Assembly (NCBI GenBank): GCA_946811185.2
Contig: OX328108.1
Location: 5,231,501 to 5,295,500 of the forward strand
Direction: 5' to 3'
DNA length: 64,000 nucleotides
DNA from: Hippopus hippopus
Lineage: Eukaryota; Mollusca; Bivalvia; Cardiida; Cardiidae
The first letter of the stretch is position 1, and every line of letters starts with the position of its first letter. Made by a program: the position numbers and the translations under genes. The notes under the pieces were generated by a model. The model was not told where the DNA came from and searched no databases. It was given only the letters and a program-made list of their open reading frames with translations. Shown piece after piece: positions 1-10,305 of this stretch.

Positions 1-41
1 CATTTTATATACCTGTAATCAGCATGTTAAGCAATTTACAG

Positions 42-174
42 GTTTGGGAACGATAATCAATCGAGCAGTAATGTCCAAGGCCTTCAGCTATATTTATGAA
101 CATGATATAAACGATTTTGATTGGTTTATTGGTACCGCCTACGATACATACGTCATCATTTCCTTTCAAATGAA
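42..174 (+). CDS. C1GALT1-like glycosyltransferase, internal exon (gene enters from the left edge)
   Basis: This is an exon of a glycoprotein-N-acetylgalactosamine 3-beta-galactosyltransferase-like (GT31, core-1 synthase family) gene; active members add galactose to GalNAc-Ser/Thr in the Golgi. The acceptor is ttacag at 36-41 and the donor is AA|GTGAGT after 174; the frame enters at phase 1. The translation carries AFSYIYEHDINDFDWF followed by DTYVI, matching the family block around DADWFxKADDDTYVI. The DDD metal-binding triad is not intact: the frame reads GTAYDTYVI, so only the last Asp remains. The exon leaves at phase 2, but the next recognised exon (960) starts at phase 0, so a microexon is missing, the donor is wrong, or the copy is broken. 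The N-terminal half, including any membrane anchor, lies outside the window. Confidence 0.72.
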
Positions 175-596
175 GTGAGTCTCAGGTATTTATTTCCGGT
201 TATTATTCCTTGTTGAAAGACGGAGTGATATTGGATTGGCGCTGCCGGTCCATTTTTTCATCCGTGTGTCTTTACATCTGTTCGTGGCTCTCATCCATCC
301 GTTCTATTTTTTTTCTCAAAGGGAAAATATGTCCTCTTCGGTGGGGATTGTTAGTACAAAGCTGTAAATTGCATTTTTTTTTTCAGGAATAAATACCAAT
401 AGGAACGTGTTTCTTTTCTCTCTCTAATGAAATACACGTAGAGCTGTCTTCCGCCCTTGAATGTTAAATTTCCTTTTACATGGGTCAAACAAAAGAAAAA
501 TGTAGACTTGGTATAACCCAGACGCTATATTGTAAAGTTGCAGTTTTTTCCCCTACAAAATTCAAAAGAAGCAAAACGTCAAAATGTAAACGGCAG

Positions 597-815
597 TTCA
601 CCCTTTACCAGACGACAACATTTTAGCCTTGTCGAAATTGAAAGCATTTGCAGACGATGAATTAAATGTGGCTAAATTGATGGGAATCGTCTTCGGAAGA
701 ATAGGAAACATGTTGGGAAATGGAGAAAATGCTGGTTGCCAATATTTTCTCGTTTTCCCACAACGTTTTTAAAAGTATTCCTCCTTACGATTATTGTAAT
801 TAGATTGGTTAATAA
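597..815. mobile_element. MITE-1 copy, degraded
   Basis: It starts TTCACCCTTTACCAGACGAC and runs through the shared GAAAGCATTTGCAGACG and GGAGAAAATGCTGGTTGCC core to the inverted end at about 815 (ATTGGTTAA). It lies in an intron of the C1GALT1-like gene. The central palindrome is imperfect. Confidence 0.6.
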
Positions 816-959
816 AGGTTTACATACTAGATCTATGTGAAAATATAAGTCATAGCCTTTGAAAAAATACTGAGTTATAGTGATTATATAAGGTTGTTGG
901 TAAATGATGTCGCAACTTGGTCTGTTTTGTCATAGAATTTCTTCCCTTTTCAATTGCAG

Positions 960-1103
960 GACTCCGATCAAACAATTTACTTTGGATATCACGACAAAAT
1001 TAGATTCGCTTTCTCAGGTGGTTCAAGTATTGTACTCAGCAAAGCCGCCCTGGAAGTGTTTGGGTACGAAAAGTTTCTGGGCGAAATTGCCGCTTGTCGC
1101 GAA
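960..1103 (+). CDS. C1GALT1-like glycosyltransferase, internal exon
   Basis: This 48-codon exon has acceptor attgcag at 953-959 and donor GAA|GTAAGT at 1104, phase 0 at both ends. The translation starts DSDQTIYFGYHDKIRF and continues FSGGSSIVLSKAALEVFGY. It aligns with the family motif IYFGxxFKPYV...MSGGAGYVLSKEAL, the acceptor-side GGxGYVLS block of C1GALT1. The frame is not the longest open frame here, so an ORF caller misses it. The GG is retained, while the GY of the motif is replaced by SI. It joins the next exon (2196) in phase. Confidence 0.78.
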
Positions 1104-1568
1104 GTAAGTTAAGCTTTACGTGTTTGCTTTTAGAACTGATAATTAATTTTTTAGCCCGGCTGTTTTCGAAGGAAAGATCGAGGTATTGTTACAGCCCGAC
1201 GTCGTCGTCTGCGTCTGCCTCGTCATCGTGCAAAAACTTTGACATTTTGTGAGAACTCTATCATTTCTGAAGATATTTACTTCAAACGCGTACTAGCTAT
1301 TAACTTAGAATTTTCATTGAAAATCAATATTTTTCTAAAAGCAACTGCAGCCGTGCGTTGGTATCCACACGCGGTGCTCTTTTAATGATTTGTATCTGGA
1401 GATTTATTTGGTCCTTTAGATGTTATTTTTGGTGATACATTTTCTTTCTTAATTATTTCTCTCATAGATGGATGATTTGATCGAAATGAAATGGATATTT
1501 TCCGGTCAAGAAATAATATTTGTGCATGTAATTCGATTTCAACACTTTTTTGACACAACATCTAACCT

Positions 1569-1648
1569 GATATTGGACAGAGTAGATCCACAATCAGACT
1601 GCACGTTCTGTACAGCCTGATTTTGGATCGACAATGTCCACAAAAGTG
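1569..1648. repeat. MITE-2 core palindrome fragment
   Basis: This imperfect palindrome centres on CAGACTGCACGTTCTGTACA, with GGACAGAGTAGATC on the left and GATCGACAATGTCC on the right. The outer TTAA ends of MITE-2 are absent. It is intronic. Confidence 0.5.
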
Positions 1649-1675
1649 ACTAAAGTTGTACCTAGCCTTTTTAAC

Positions 1676-2112
1676 AGTTAATCAGGCATTTCATTTAAAA
1701 GCTTGCCTTTTTAACAGTTTATAAGATCAGGCATTTCATTTAAAAGTTTGCCCTTTTTTAACGTTTAGCAAGATCTGGCATTTCATTTAGAAGCTTGCCT
1801 TTTTAACGGTTTTTAAGATCAGGCTTTCATTTAAACGTTTGCCCTTTTTTTACGATTTATAAGATCAAGCATTTCATTTAAAAGCTTGCCTTTTTAACAG
1901 TTTAAAAGATCAGGCATTTCATTTAAAAGTTTGCCCTTTTTAACGTTTAACAAGATAAGGCATTTCATTTAAAAGCTTACCTTTTTAACTGTTTATAAGA
2001 TTAGGCATTTCATTTAAAAACTTGTCTTTTTAACGGTTAATAAGATCATAAGATCAGACACTTCATTTAAAAACTTGCCTTTTTAAAAGGTGAATAAGAT
2101 CAGGCATTGTTT
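1676..2112. repeat. Minisatellite, about 46-48-bp units, intronic
   Basis: About nine head-to-tail copies of a unit reading AAGATCAGGCATTTCATTT then AAAAGCTTGCCTTTTTAACA. Units with AAGCTTGCC alternate in part with units with AAGTTTGCCC, suggesting a dimeric higher-order unit of about 92 bp. There is no coding potential. Confidence 0.85.
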
Positions 2113-2195
2113 TTCACAAACTTCTTGAGATAGTAAAAATGTTTTTTCACTTACTTGTATTGCATTTTACTTTTAAGATCTTGACTGATAGGCAG

Positions 2196-2348
2196 TTTAT
2201 GCAATGTTTGAAAGAACTGAACATTATAGACGGAAACTCTTTGGATGCCCTCGGACGGCGAAGATTTTACAGTTTTGATCCGGGCACTTTCCTTTCTCGT
2301 CACATCCAATATTCTTCTGCCTCGAACAACAGCGGAGATAAAACCTAC
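2196..2348 (+). CDS. C1GALT1-like glycosyltransferase, internal exon
   Basis: This 51-codon exon has acceptor ataggcag ending 2195 and donor TAC|GTAAGT at 2349, phase 0 at both ends. The translation begins FMQCLKELNIIDGNSLDALG and continues RRRFYSFDPGTFLSRHI. It aligns with the family segment ALGRCMxxxxVxAGDSRDxxGxxxFHPFxPExHL. The stretch that should hold the conserved WYWNYNYY of C1GALT1 reads IQYSSASNNSGDKTY, so that aromatic motif is absent. The following intron (2349-7605) contains a satellite array and a LINE. Family assignment is strong; catalytic competence is doubtful. Confidence 0.75.
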
Positions 2349-2364
2349 GTAAGTGATCTAATTA

Positions 2365-2461
2365 GAAATTAGCAGTTGATTAGCAATAGCAGTTGATTAG
2401 ATATGTTAGTTTAAATAGAAGTTGATAAGAAATAACAGCTAATTAGAAAAAGCAACTGATT
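2365..2461. repeat. 17-bp-period satellite, left part (interrupted array)
   Basis: AT-rich repeats on the theme AGAAATAGCAGTTGATT. The array stops at AACTGATT (2454-2461) and resumes at the other side of the LINE at 5988 with the same AACTGATT, so the LINE landed inside it. Confidence 0.75.
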
Positions 2462-2484
2462 ATCAAAATGATGTCAATTGTTTC

Positions 2485-2691
2485 TCGCATTTCAATGTAG
2501 GCGAACCAAATGAATTTTCTGACCATTCTTATTTAGAAATAAGCATTAATTCAGCTACACGTAATAAGCCAAATATACATAACCAAAATGATAATCCATC
2601 TATCAAATGGGATGATCAAAAATTAAACGAATTTAATAATACTGTTGCTATGAAAGCAGATGATTTTTTAATTTTAGAACTCTCACTCTAA
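2485..2691 (+). pseudogene. LINE endonuclease C-terminal remnant
   Basis: The frame reads EPNEFSDHSYLEIS, where SDH is the terminal motif of APE-type endonucleases, then a linker to a stop at 2689-2691. Everything upstream of the endonuclease is missing, so the copy is 5' truncated, as is usual for target-primed insertions. Confidence 0.65.
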
Positions 2692-2703
2692 TAGGAAAAT
2701 TGT

Positions 2704-3300
2704 GATGTTAATTTTATCTCAAAAAAGCTAACGGATATTCTATATGATTGTTCTCAGACCGTTTTTGGCTTAAATGCGAAAAGTCAAAAATGTTATTATC
2801 GATCACAGAATAAAAAGCCTTGGTTTAACCAAACATGCCATGAAGCCAGACGCAAATTCAATTCGGCTAGAAATCGCTTTTTGAGAAATAAAAGCGACGA
2901 TAATTTACGTAATGCGTATCTAGAAGCAAAGAAGCATTATAATACAACTAAACTTTCTGCTAAGACAATTTTTTTTTTTTTTTTTAACCAAAAAAATACT
3001 TTGACACAATTAAGCCAATCTAACCCCAAATTATTTTGGAGCAAAATCAAAAACCAATATAAATGTAATCGCGATTATGTAGAAAACCTCGAAATCGATG
3101 AATTGTATGAATATTTTAAGTCTCTCTATAGTGTAGAATATGATCCACATAATCTAGGAATTGGTCCAAATATCACTAATCACAACATTTCTGAAAACGA
3201 AGAAAATACCGACGAGGATCTCGATACGGAAATAAGTATGCTAGAATTAGAAAAGTCTGTATTTTCGCAAAAAATGGCAAAAGCAGTGGATTAGATAGTC
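2704..3300 (+). pseudogene. LINE linker between endonuclease and RT
   Basis: The frame resumes after the break at about 2690-2704 with CDVNFISKKLTDILYD, followed by KPWFNQTCHEARRKFNSARN, a segment typical of the linker before LINE RT domains. A 16-T tract near 2970-2984 encodes an Ile-Phe run and may mark a slippage indel. A further frame change occurs near 3275-3300, where the KNGKSSGLDS motif appears in another frame. Confidence 0.65.
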
Positions 3301-4409
3301 TTATCGCTGAAATTTACAAACATGCATTTCCTGAAATATCTCCATTTTTGTTAAAATTATTTAACCGTATTTATCAGACTGGAACTTACCCTACAGAATG
3401 GGGAGCGGGCATTATTGCCCCAATACATAAAGGAGGCGATATAGATGATCCAAAAAACTATAGGGGTATTACACTTATAAATGTTATTGCAAAGATATAC
3501 TCTCAAATATTACTTAATAGACTGACTCAATGGTCCATAAAACACGATAAATTAAAACGAAATCAATTTGGTTTCCAAAAAGGTAAATCTACCATAGATT
3601 GTGTTTTTATGCTATACTCGATCATTTTGAAATCATTCAGTTTAAATAAGAAACTCTATTGTGCTTTTATAGACTTTGAAAAATGTTTTGATAAACTTAA
3701 CAGAATATTCATTTTTCAAAAATTACTGAAAGAAAATGTCAGTACTAAGTTTGTCAGCGCAATTCAAAATATGTATAGTGTTGTTAAAGCTACAGTTAGA
3801 TTAAACTCAAAATTATCAAACTACTTCATCTCTAACATAGGAGCTAAACAAGGCGATCCAAGCTCTTCTCTGCTGTTTTTATATTTCGTAAATGACATTA
3901 TTTCTAGTTTTAATGAAAACATAGAAGGCTTATTCGAGTTAAACGAAATAAAATTATTTATCTTACTTTTTGCTGATGATGCGGTTTTATTTGCACATAC
4001 ACCAGAAGGTCTACAATCTTTGTTAAATGATTTATCTACATATTGTAACACCTGGGGTTTAAAAATAAACACTAATAAAACAAAAATTATGATCTTTGAA
4101 AGAGGTCGACATACCAAGTTTGATTTCAATTTAAACAATACGATACTTGAAATTGTAACGTCCTTTAAATACCTAGGTGTTCACTTCTTTAAAAATGCAA
4201 ACCTGAACAGAACACAGAAAGCTCTTTCTCAACATGCGTCGTTTGCTCTACACAATTTATTCATTGTTTTTAATCAATTAGACCTGGATATTGGGGAACA
4301 ATGTAAATTATTTGACAGTCTTGTCGGTTCAATTTTACACTATGGGTCTGAAATTTTATGTTTACTTGAAGGAAAAGATCTAGGATCGATTCATTGTAAA
4401 TTCTTATGA
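3276..4409 (+). pseudogene. LINE reverse transcriptase domain
   Basis: RT motifs are in order: KNGKSSGLDS, APIHKGGD...NYRGITL, RNQFGFQKGKSTIDC, CAFIDFEKCFDKLNR, GAKQGDPSS, LFADDAVLFA (the catalytic Ala-Asp-Asp at about 3969-3980) and FKYLGVHF. The catalytic aspartates are intact but the frame stops at 4407-4409, before the C-terminal domain. Function in the family: target-primed reverse transcription. No neighbouring partner ORF survives. Confidence 0.9.
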
Positions 4410-4427
4410 CCGATACTTTGCGTAAAA

Positions 4428-5166
4428 AAATCTACTAACTTAGATGGGTTATATGGAGAAACCGCCAGATATCCGCTATTAGTACAACGTAAAATAATGG
4501 TATTTAAATATTGGATAAAAATTCTAAAACAACAAGAAAATTCTCTTATTAAGTTACTTTACAAATCAATGAAGAACGATGCCGATTTAAACATAACGTA
4601 CAACGGAAACAATTGGGCTTATCAAATAAAAACGTTACTTAATGAATTAGGCTTAACCTATATATGGAATCATCAAAATGATTGGAATATCAATATGAAT
4701 ACAATTAAGCAAAGACTAATAGATACATATAAACAGACGTGGTATTCAAATATTAATAATTCAAGTAAACTTTCAACCTATAGTTTATTTAAACACAATT
4801 TCGATATGGAACCGTATTTGCATAAAATCAACATAGAAAAATATAAAGTATCATTAACTAAGTTTAGACTATCATCCCACGATTTTAGAAGTGAAAAAGG
4901 AAGACATAATGGTATAAGTAGAGAGAATAGAAAATGCTTAAATTGTAACATGGGAGTCATCGAAAATGAATATCAATTCTTACTCATTTGTCCCAAATAC
5001 TATAAGATAAAAGAAAAAAAATATCAAAAATTATTATTATCGTTGGCCAACTGTGCAAAAGTTTGAGAAACTCATGAGTACGAATAACTCAGAAATTTTA
5101 GTTAATTTATCCAAGTATCTTTTCATTGCCTTTAGAGAACGTGAGCGAACTGAAACAAATAATTAG
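4428..5166 (+). pseudogene. LINE C-terminal region with Cys-rich motif
   Basis: The frame restarts with STNLDGLYGETARYPL and continues to CLNCNMGVIENEYQFLLICP, a CxxC...CP motif in which the usual His is Gln. A shift at about 5040 moves the tail to another frame (ILVNLSKYLFIAFRERER), ending at 5164-5166. Confidence 0.75.
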
Positions 5167-5222
5167 CAAATTTTGACTTTGTATGAACATTTTTTGGATT
5201 GTGAACCTGTGATCGTCATGCT

Positions 5223-5605
5223 TTAACCCTTTACTACACAATCCCAAGTTGAAGCGACTCCAAGGAAAAGGATTTTTGAAACCATTGTGAGAGAAGGGAA
5301 AAATGCAGGTTAATAGCATATTTCCTTCTCCCACCATGTTTTCTACCTTTCCAAAGAGAATCACAAGTTTTTTAGCCACAGTTAATTTGTCGTCTGCAAA
5401 ATGCTTTCAATTTAAGCATGTTTAATTTTTTTTCAAGGAAAATAGTTTCTGAAACATTGTGAGAGAAGGGGAAAATGCTTGTTAACAGCAAATTCTCTTT
5501 CTCCGACTATGTTTCTCAATCCTTCTAAAGAGAACTCTAAGTTTTTGAGTCACAGTTAATTTGTCGTTTGCAAACTGCTTTCAGTTTGAAAATGTCTAAT
5601 TTTCT
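5223..5605. mobile_element. MITE-1 pair nested in the LINE 3' UTR
   Basis: The first copy begins TTTAACCCTTTACTACACAATC at about 5223. A second, partial copy follows directly (TGAGAGAAGGGGAAAATGC). Both show the GTTAATTTGTCGTYTGCAAA.TGCTTTCA arm. Nesting dates these insertions after the LINE. Confidence 0.65.
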
Positions 5606-5987
5606 CGTCAGAACACTTTGTTATATTATTGTATTTTAATAACCATATCTTGTCATTTTACCTTACTTTCTATAAATCTGAAATGTCCGATACCTTACCT
5701 TACTTACTATAAAATAGAAATGTCCAATACCTTTTGTTCTTTGGCTGGAAGTGTGGACTGTGATCAAAATGCATGTACATGCAAAATTGATCCCAGTGTT
5801 ATCTACTTGCCCATTATTCAGAAAGAGTAAACAACAGATACCTTCTCTGTTAACATCTTTTTCTCCCATTTTTCCCTTACTAAATCTTCCTTGTCCTACT
5901 CACTTTGTGTAATATATATTTTTGTTAACCATTGTGCTATGGATATGTTTATATTCAATGCAAATAAAGATATGTATGTATGTATGT

Positions 5988-7075
5988 AACTGATTGGCCA
6001 TGGCAGAAATAGCAGTTGATTATAAATAGAAGTTTATTAATAGTAGCAGCTGATGAGAAAAGCAGTTGATTATAATAAGAAAAGGCAGATGATAAGAAAA
6101 ACCAGCTTATTAGGACTAGAGCTTGATTTGAAATAATAGTAATTAAGAATAGAAGTTGATTATAAATGGAAGTTGATTAAAAATAGAAGTTGATAAGAAA
6201 TGGCAGTTGATTAGAAATAGCCGTTGATAAGAAATAGCAGTTGTTAAAAAAAAAAAAATGATAATAAAAAATAAAATAGCAGTTCTAAAAAAAAAAGAAA
6301 AAAAGATGATAATAAAAAATAAAGTTGCTTAAAAATACCAATTGAGTAGAAATAATGGCTGATTAGAAATAGAATTTGGTAAGAAATAGCAGTTGATTAG
6401 AAAAAGTTGATTAGAAAAAGAAGCTTATTACCTGCTATTATTGATAAACTGCTCTTTTCATCAACTTTTTCTAATCAACTGCTTTTTCTTTCTATCTTTT
6501 ATCAGAAACAGTTAACTAAAAATAGCATTTGATCAGAAAAAGCAGCTGCTTAGGAGCAGCATTTGATCAAAAATTGCAGTTGATTAGAAATAACAGTCGA
6601 CTAGAAATAGAAGTTGATTAGTAATATTACTGATTAATTAAATCAGCAAAAGTACTCAATTATAAATAGCAGTTGATTAGAAATAGCTGTTAAGTAGCAA
6701 TATCAGTTAACTAGGAAAAGTAGTTGACTGACAATTTCAGATGATAAGAAATATTGGTTGATTCAAAATGACAGTAGACTAGATATAGCAGTTGTCTGGA
6801 AATAGCCGATGATTTGAAATAGCAGTTGATTGGAAAATAAGAGTTGGTAGGCAACAGCAGATGCAATTATAGGAGTTTTTAGAAATAGCAGTTGATTATA
6901 AGACGGGCTTGATTATCAATAGCATTTGATTAGAAATGGCAGTTGGTTATCACTAGCAGTTGATTAGAAATTGCAGTTGATTATAAGAAGCGGTTGATTA
7001 TCAATAGTAGTTGATAAGAATAACAGTTGATGAGAAATAGCAATTGATTAAAAATTGCAGCTGATTAGTAATGAC
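5988..7075. repeat. 17-bp-period satellite, right part
   Basis: About 1.1 kb of imperfect AGAAATAGCAGTTGATT repeats. Variants include GAAGTTGATTAT and CAGCTGATTAG, with local A-tracts. Near 6420-6500 a segment runs in reverse orientation (TTTCTAATCAACTGC), giving a hairpin within the array. Confidence 0.88.
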
Positions 7076-7605
7076 AAGTCAGTGTTCTGCACAGTACTCA
7101 AGTTAACCAAGGCGATAAGTATCATTAACCCCCTCTCCCCAACACACGAAGAAAGTTGAAAAATCCATTCATCCAGCGCTGATAATAACTCTTCTGAGGG
7201 CTTTCGCGTCAGGGCATCATCCTCCGCTGCTAAAATTCTAAGGCATTTGATTTGTTATCCAGAACTTTCTTTCTATATTTTTCTCAAATTCTGTTTTCTT
7301 TTCTTTCCATCAATCTTTCTTTCTTTATTTATTTATTTCATTCACCACTATTTTCTCCTTTCTCAGAAATTGCCTGCCTTTTGAAAAGACATCTGTCATT
7401 TAAGCCACACTATATTGGTTGTCTACAAATTCTCTGATTTCGGAAAAGTCTACAGTTTTATCGCCTGGCATGGACTTAATTGGGCGTAAAGGTACGGTTT
7501 TAGGAACAGGAGCCACAAATTCCAGTCACTAGTCTTTTTTCCATGGATAAGTTTCGGTTTATAAGCATGGGGTCACAAACTTCCTGTCAATTATCTGTTT
7601 TTCAG
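7076..7605. other. Intron remainder without a recognised feature
   Basis: The end of the last intron of the C1GALT1-like gene. It is T-rich around 7255-7370. Open frames here show no family resemblance. Confidence 0.5.
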
Positions 7606-7770
7606 GGGTCAGACAGTCTCAGTGACTATTCTATAGAATTCCACAACCTGGGTAAGATGGACCTTTACATGTTCGAGTGGTACGTCTACCATCTTCGACC
7701 CTACGGGATCAAATTTATGTTACATGACTTAAATCAACGGAATAAAAATTCGATCTTTGATACATTTTGA
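7606..7770 (+). CDS. C1GALT1-like glycosyltransferase, last exon
   Basis: A 54-codon terminal exon with TGA stop; acceptor tttttcag ends 7605, phase 0, in frame with the exon ending 2348. The translation contains DYSIEFHNLGKMDLYMFEW and then YVYHLRPYGIKF. It matches the C1GALT1 C-terminus (SDLAVSFHYV...MYELEYLVYHLRPYG), and VYHLRPYG is nearly diagnostic. The conserved GCCSD before it reads DSLSD, so the paired Cys are lost. With the missing DDD triad and WYW motif, this is a divergent member, either a pseudoenzyme or a decaying copy. Cosmc (C1GALT1C1) also lacks DxD, but the C-terminal wording is closer to C1GALT1. Confidence 0.82.
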   Translation, partial: GSDSLSDYSIEFHNLGKMDLYMFEWYVYHLRPYGIKFMLHDLNQRNKNSIFDTF

Positions 7771-8079
7771 AAAACAAAGTTGTACTCTTAAATCTGCTGG
7801 AAGGGTTATCCGCATTTAGCGGTCACCAGCCTCTAAACTTTTCGACTGTAACGGGAATTCCAGTTGCTGTTTTTGGAAAATGCGTTTCAAGAAACTTGAA
7901 ATCTGATCTTTGGTCTATATCATCTATCATTTTACTGCAAAGAAATTTCTCGCGATCTGATTGGATGATATGCTCCGTTCTATAATACATGGATCCGTGG
8001 AAATCGATATTTGACCAATCAGGTCATCGCATTTATTTTGCCCGATAAGCAGCCTTGGTGTCTGCTATTTCGGCTCCCA

Positions 8080-8085
8080 AATAAA
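8080..8085 (+). promoter_or_regulatory. Putative polyadenylation signal of the C1GALT1-like gene
   Basis: AATAAA about 310 bases after the stop codon. The A/B duplicated block begins just after it (about 8098). Confidence 0.45.
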
Positions 8086-8097
8086 CGACTGTTAACG

Positions 8098-9485
8098 TTG
8101 CAGGGGTGCGATAATATTTATTTATTTTGTGTTTTAAACGTTTGAATTTAAGAAAATGTTTAAAATATGTGCTTTGCGAACGTGTACCGCTGACGTGAGA
8201 TCACGCAGAGGCTATATATAAGTTTGAATTATGATAATTACTGAAAATACAAAGAGTTCTGATCAGTGCTACGTTACACAATGGATTAATTAATGCTATA
8301 TTTTTTTCCCCTCTTAAAGAGACAAAAAAATTTTACAATGGAAGACAAAAGTAAAAATAGTTCTTTATGAAATACTAATCAAAAGAAAATAATTTTATTT
8401 ATCTAACCTTGTTTAATAACCTATGCACATCCAAAAAGTGGCACTCGTCATGTTTCAGTTGACGTTAATCTTAATCCTTCGTGCATGAAGAATATGCTGA
8501 ATGTGTAGATATAGATCAGATTGCAAATAACATGCAGTTTAATCTTGGATTAAAACTATGTGCTATTTACAATAAGCATATTGACGTGTATTCCTCACTA
8601 CATACTCCTGACTAAAAGTAGTTTTCAATTATGAAAAAGTCGAACCTCGGTTCTGTACTGGGGTACGGGTGGAAGTTCAGCTCGAATGACAACTTACGTA
8701 AATTAAATAAACTTTTGACTTGGTCTAAGTGGATTAGCACATCTGCCATTTCAAAGCATGTGTCGGTAAACTGTTAATTGATAGGAAGTGTGTTTGTTTG
8801 CAAACCAATTTGCCGCTCTAATCAACTTGACCACCCGTTGTCTCCAGTATATCATAAGATAAAACAAACTACCGTCAATGATATTAACAAGTTCGTTAAT
8901 TGACAGCACACTTAACGCATTTTACAATCATCAGACAACCCTTTTCCCTTAATCTGAAATGAAATTTTTCATAAAGTAACACCTCTCTGTAGAATCAGAC
9001 AATCTATAAATAAGAAATGCTTGTAATTTGGTGTTATTTAATTGGATATGTTCATGAGATGACTTCACTAGCATTGTGAACACAATAAGTATCTTTAATT
9101 CTATTATCTGTGGCAAAACGGAGGTTTGTTGAGGTGTTTAATTCTTTCTTATTGAGGTACAAAACTTTGCTAAAACTACTAGATCTAACGTTATTACATT
9201 GTCCGTAGCCCTTGTAATTCGCCCTTTTTGTACATATCCTTGTGTAAATTAGTTAAAAATTCTTTAAAATTTTTACCGAGAATTCATTATCGGCAGAAAC
9301 ATAATTATGTTAGATCTAGAAATGTTTTTTTTTTTCCGGAATTTTATTGAGAGAAACAGTCATGACAGCGCGATTTTAGTAGCATATCTGCTATACTGTA
9401 TATGTATTTACTGTCGTTGTTTGGGAGCCCTTGGCAACAGTAACCAAGGAAGTGGGTTTATCTTATCACCACGGATCCATGTATT
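8098..9485. repeat. Duplicated 3' flank of gene A (pairs with 42090-42990)
   Basis: Shared words in the same order include AGTATTTATTTATTTTGTG, GTCAATGATATTAACAAGTT, GTTAATTGAC, and GGTTTATCTTATCACCACGG near the distal end. The right copy is shorter through internal deletions. Both copies lie 3' of the last exons of genes A and B, so they mark locus duplication rather than a mobile repeat. Confidence 0.8.
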
Positions 9486-10149
9486 ATGTTAAAGTAAAGC
9501 AAAATCCACGGAAAAGCAGTTTCTCTGGCTGAAGCCCCCGTTAAACTTGACTTCACTTCAACGCAAAATCCAAGATGGCGGCGTCGATTGAAACGGATGG
9601 CCCACAAGACAAATAATATCATCAAATTATTACTAGTTTCCCTTGATAGTGGTCATAAAGGCCGAAAGAGTGGATTACTTTTTAAAAATAAATGAATATG
9701 GTTCAATTTATCAATGTTTGTTGTCATTCTAAAACAAATACATAGGATTAAAACGAGACATCCCTTTGTCATGTAAACAAATATTGAAGTGTCAAAGGTC
9801 ACACACTGAAACTTTGGAAAATAAACTACTGATCGTTTGAAGTAAGTAATGGTCGTTTACTTTTGCCAACAAATAATTAAATGAATAGTTACTTACCTTG
9901 AGGTTATTTAAATTCATGTTGAAATACAAATACGTCGATTTTCTATCGAAGTGAAGTTCGAGCACCAAACTGCATGTTTTATACATTTTTCAGTGACGTC
10001 AGTTTTCAGTGTGTTGGGGCAATCGGAAGGGAAATTCGATTTCGTCAGCACACTCAATTCGCGAGACCATAAAATTCAAATTAATTTCAAATGTCAAGAA
10101 TCTCCTTGGCTAGATTGTTAATTCATAGGCAACTACGCGCGATCGTATA
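9486..10149. other. Intergenic, nothing recognised
   Basis: No duplicated, coding or palindromic structure was recognised between the duplicated flank and the first MITE fragment. Confidence 0.4.
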
Positions 10150-10235
10150 CCCTTGTTCGGACATAGTAGATCAAAAGCAGAGTGTGCGTCTAACGTGTAG
10201 TCTGATTTTGGGTCTACATTGTCCGATACGATGGG
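10150..10235. repeat. MITE-2 core palindrome fragment
   Basis: CGGACATAGTAGATCAAAAG then GTCTGATTTTGGGTCTACA-type inverted arms around GTGCGTCTAACGTGTAGTCT. The outer ends were not found. Confidence 0.4.
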
Positions 10236-10305
10236 ATTCTTTCAGCGATAAGAAATTTGAATTACGTGTATTTCGGTTTTTAGTTTTTGCAGGAAACGTC
10301 TTCTT

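Larger units (their letters stand above)
2462..5987 (+). mobile_element. 5'-truncated, frameshifted non-LTR retrotransposon (LINE)
   Basis: The element runs from the end of an APE-type endonuclease domain through a reverse transcriptase and a C-terminal Cys-rich domain, then a 3' UTR ending AATAAAGATATGTATGTATG, a short tetranucleotide tail. It is flanked by an 8-bp direct repeat AACTGATT (2454-2461 and 5988-5995); because it sits in a satellite containing similar words, this target-site duplication is suggestive rather than proven. At least three frame breaks and a MITE-1 pair in the 3' UTR make it dead. The clade is not assigned; the C-terminal CxxC...CPxY domain is found in several invertebrate APE-type groups. 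Confidence 0.88.

Noticed and set aside
904..1107. 67-codon plus-strand frame over the second C1GALT1-like exon.
   Set aside because: It is one base out of phase with the frame that shows the galactosyltransferase motifs.
7252..7437. Phe/Leu/Ser-rich small frame as a possible membrane peptide.
   Set aside because: A T-rich intronic tract with no conservation partner in the window.
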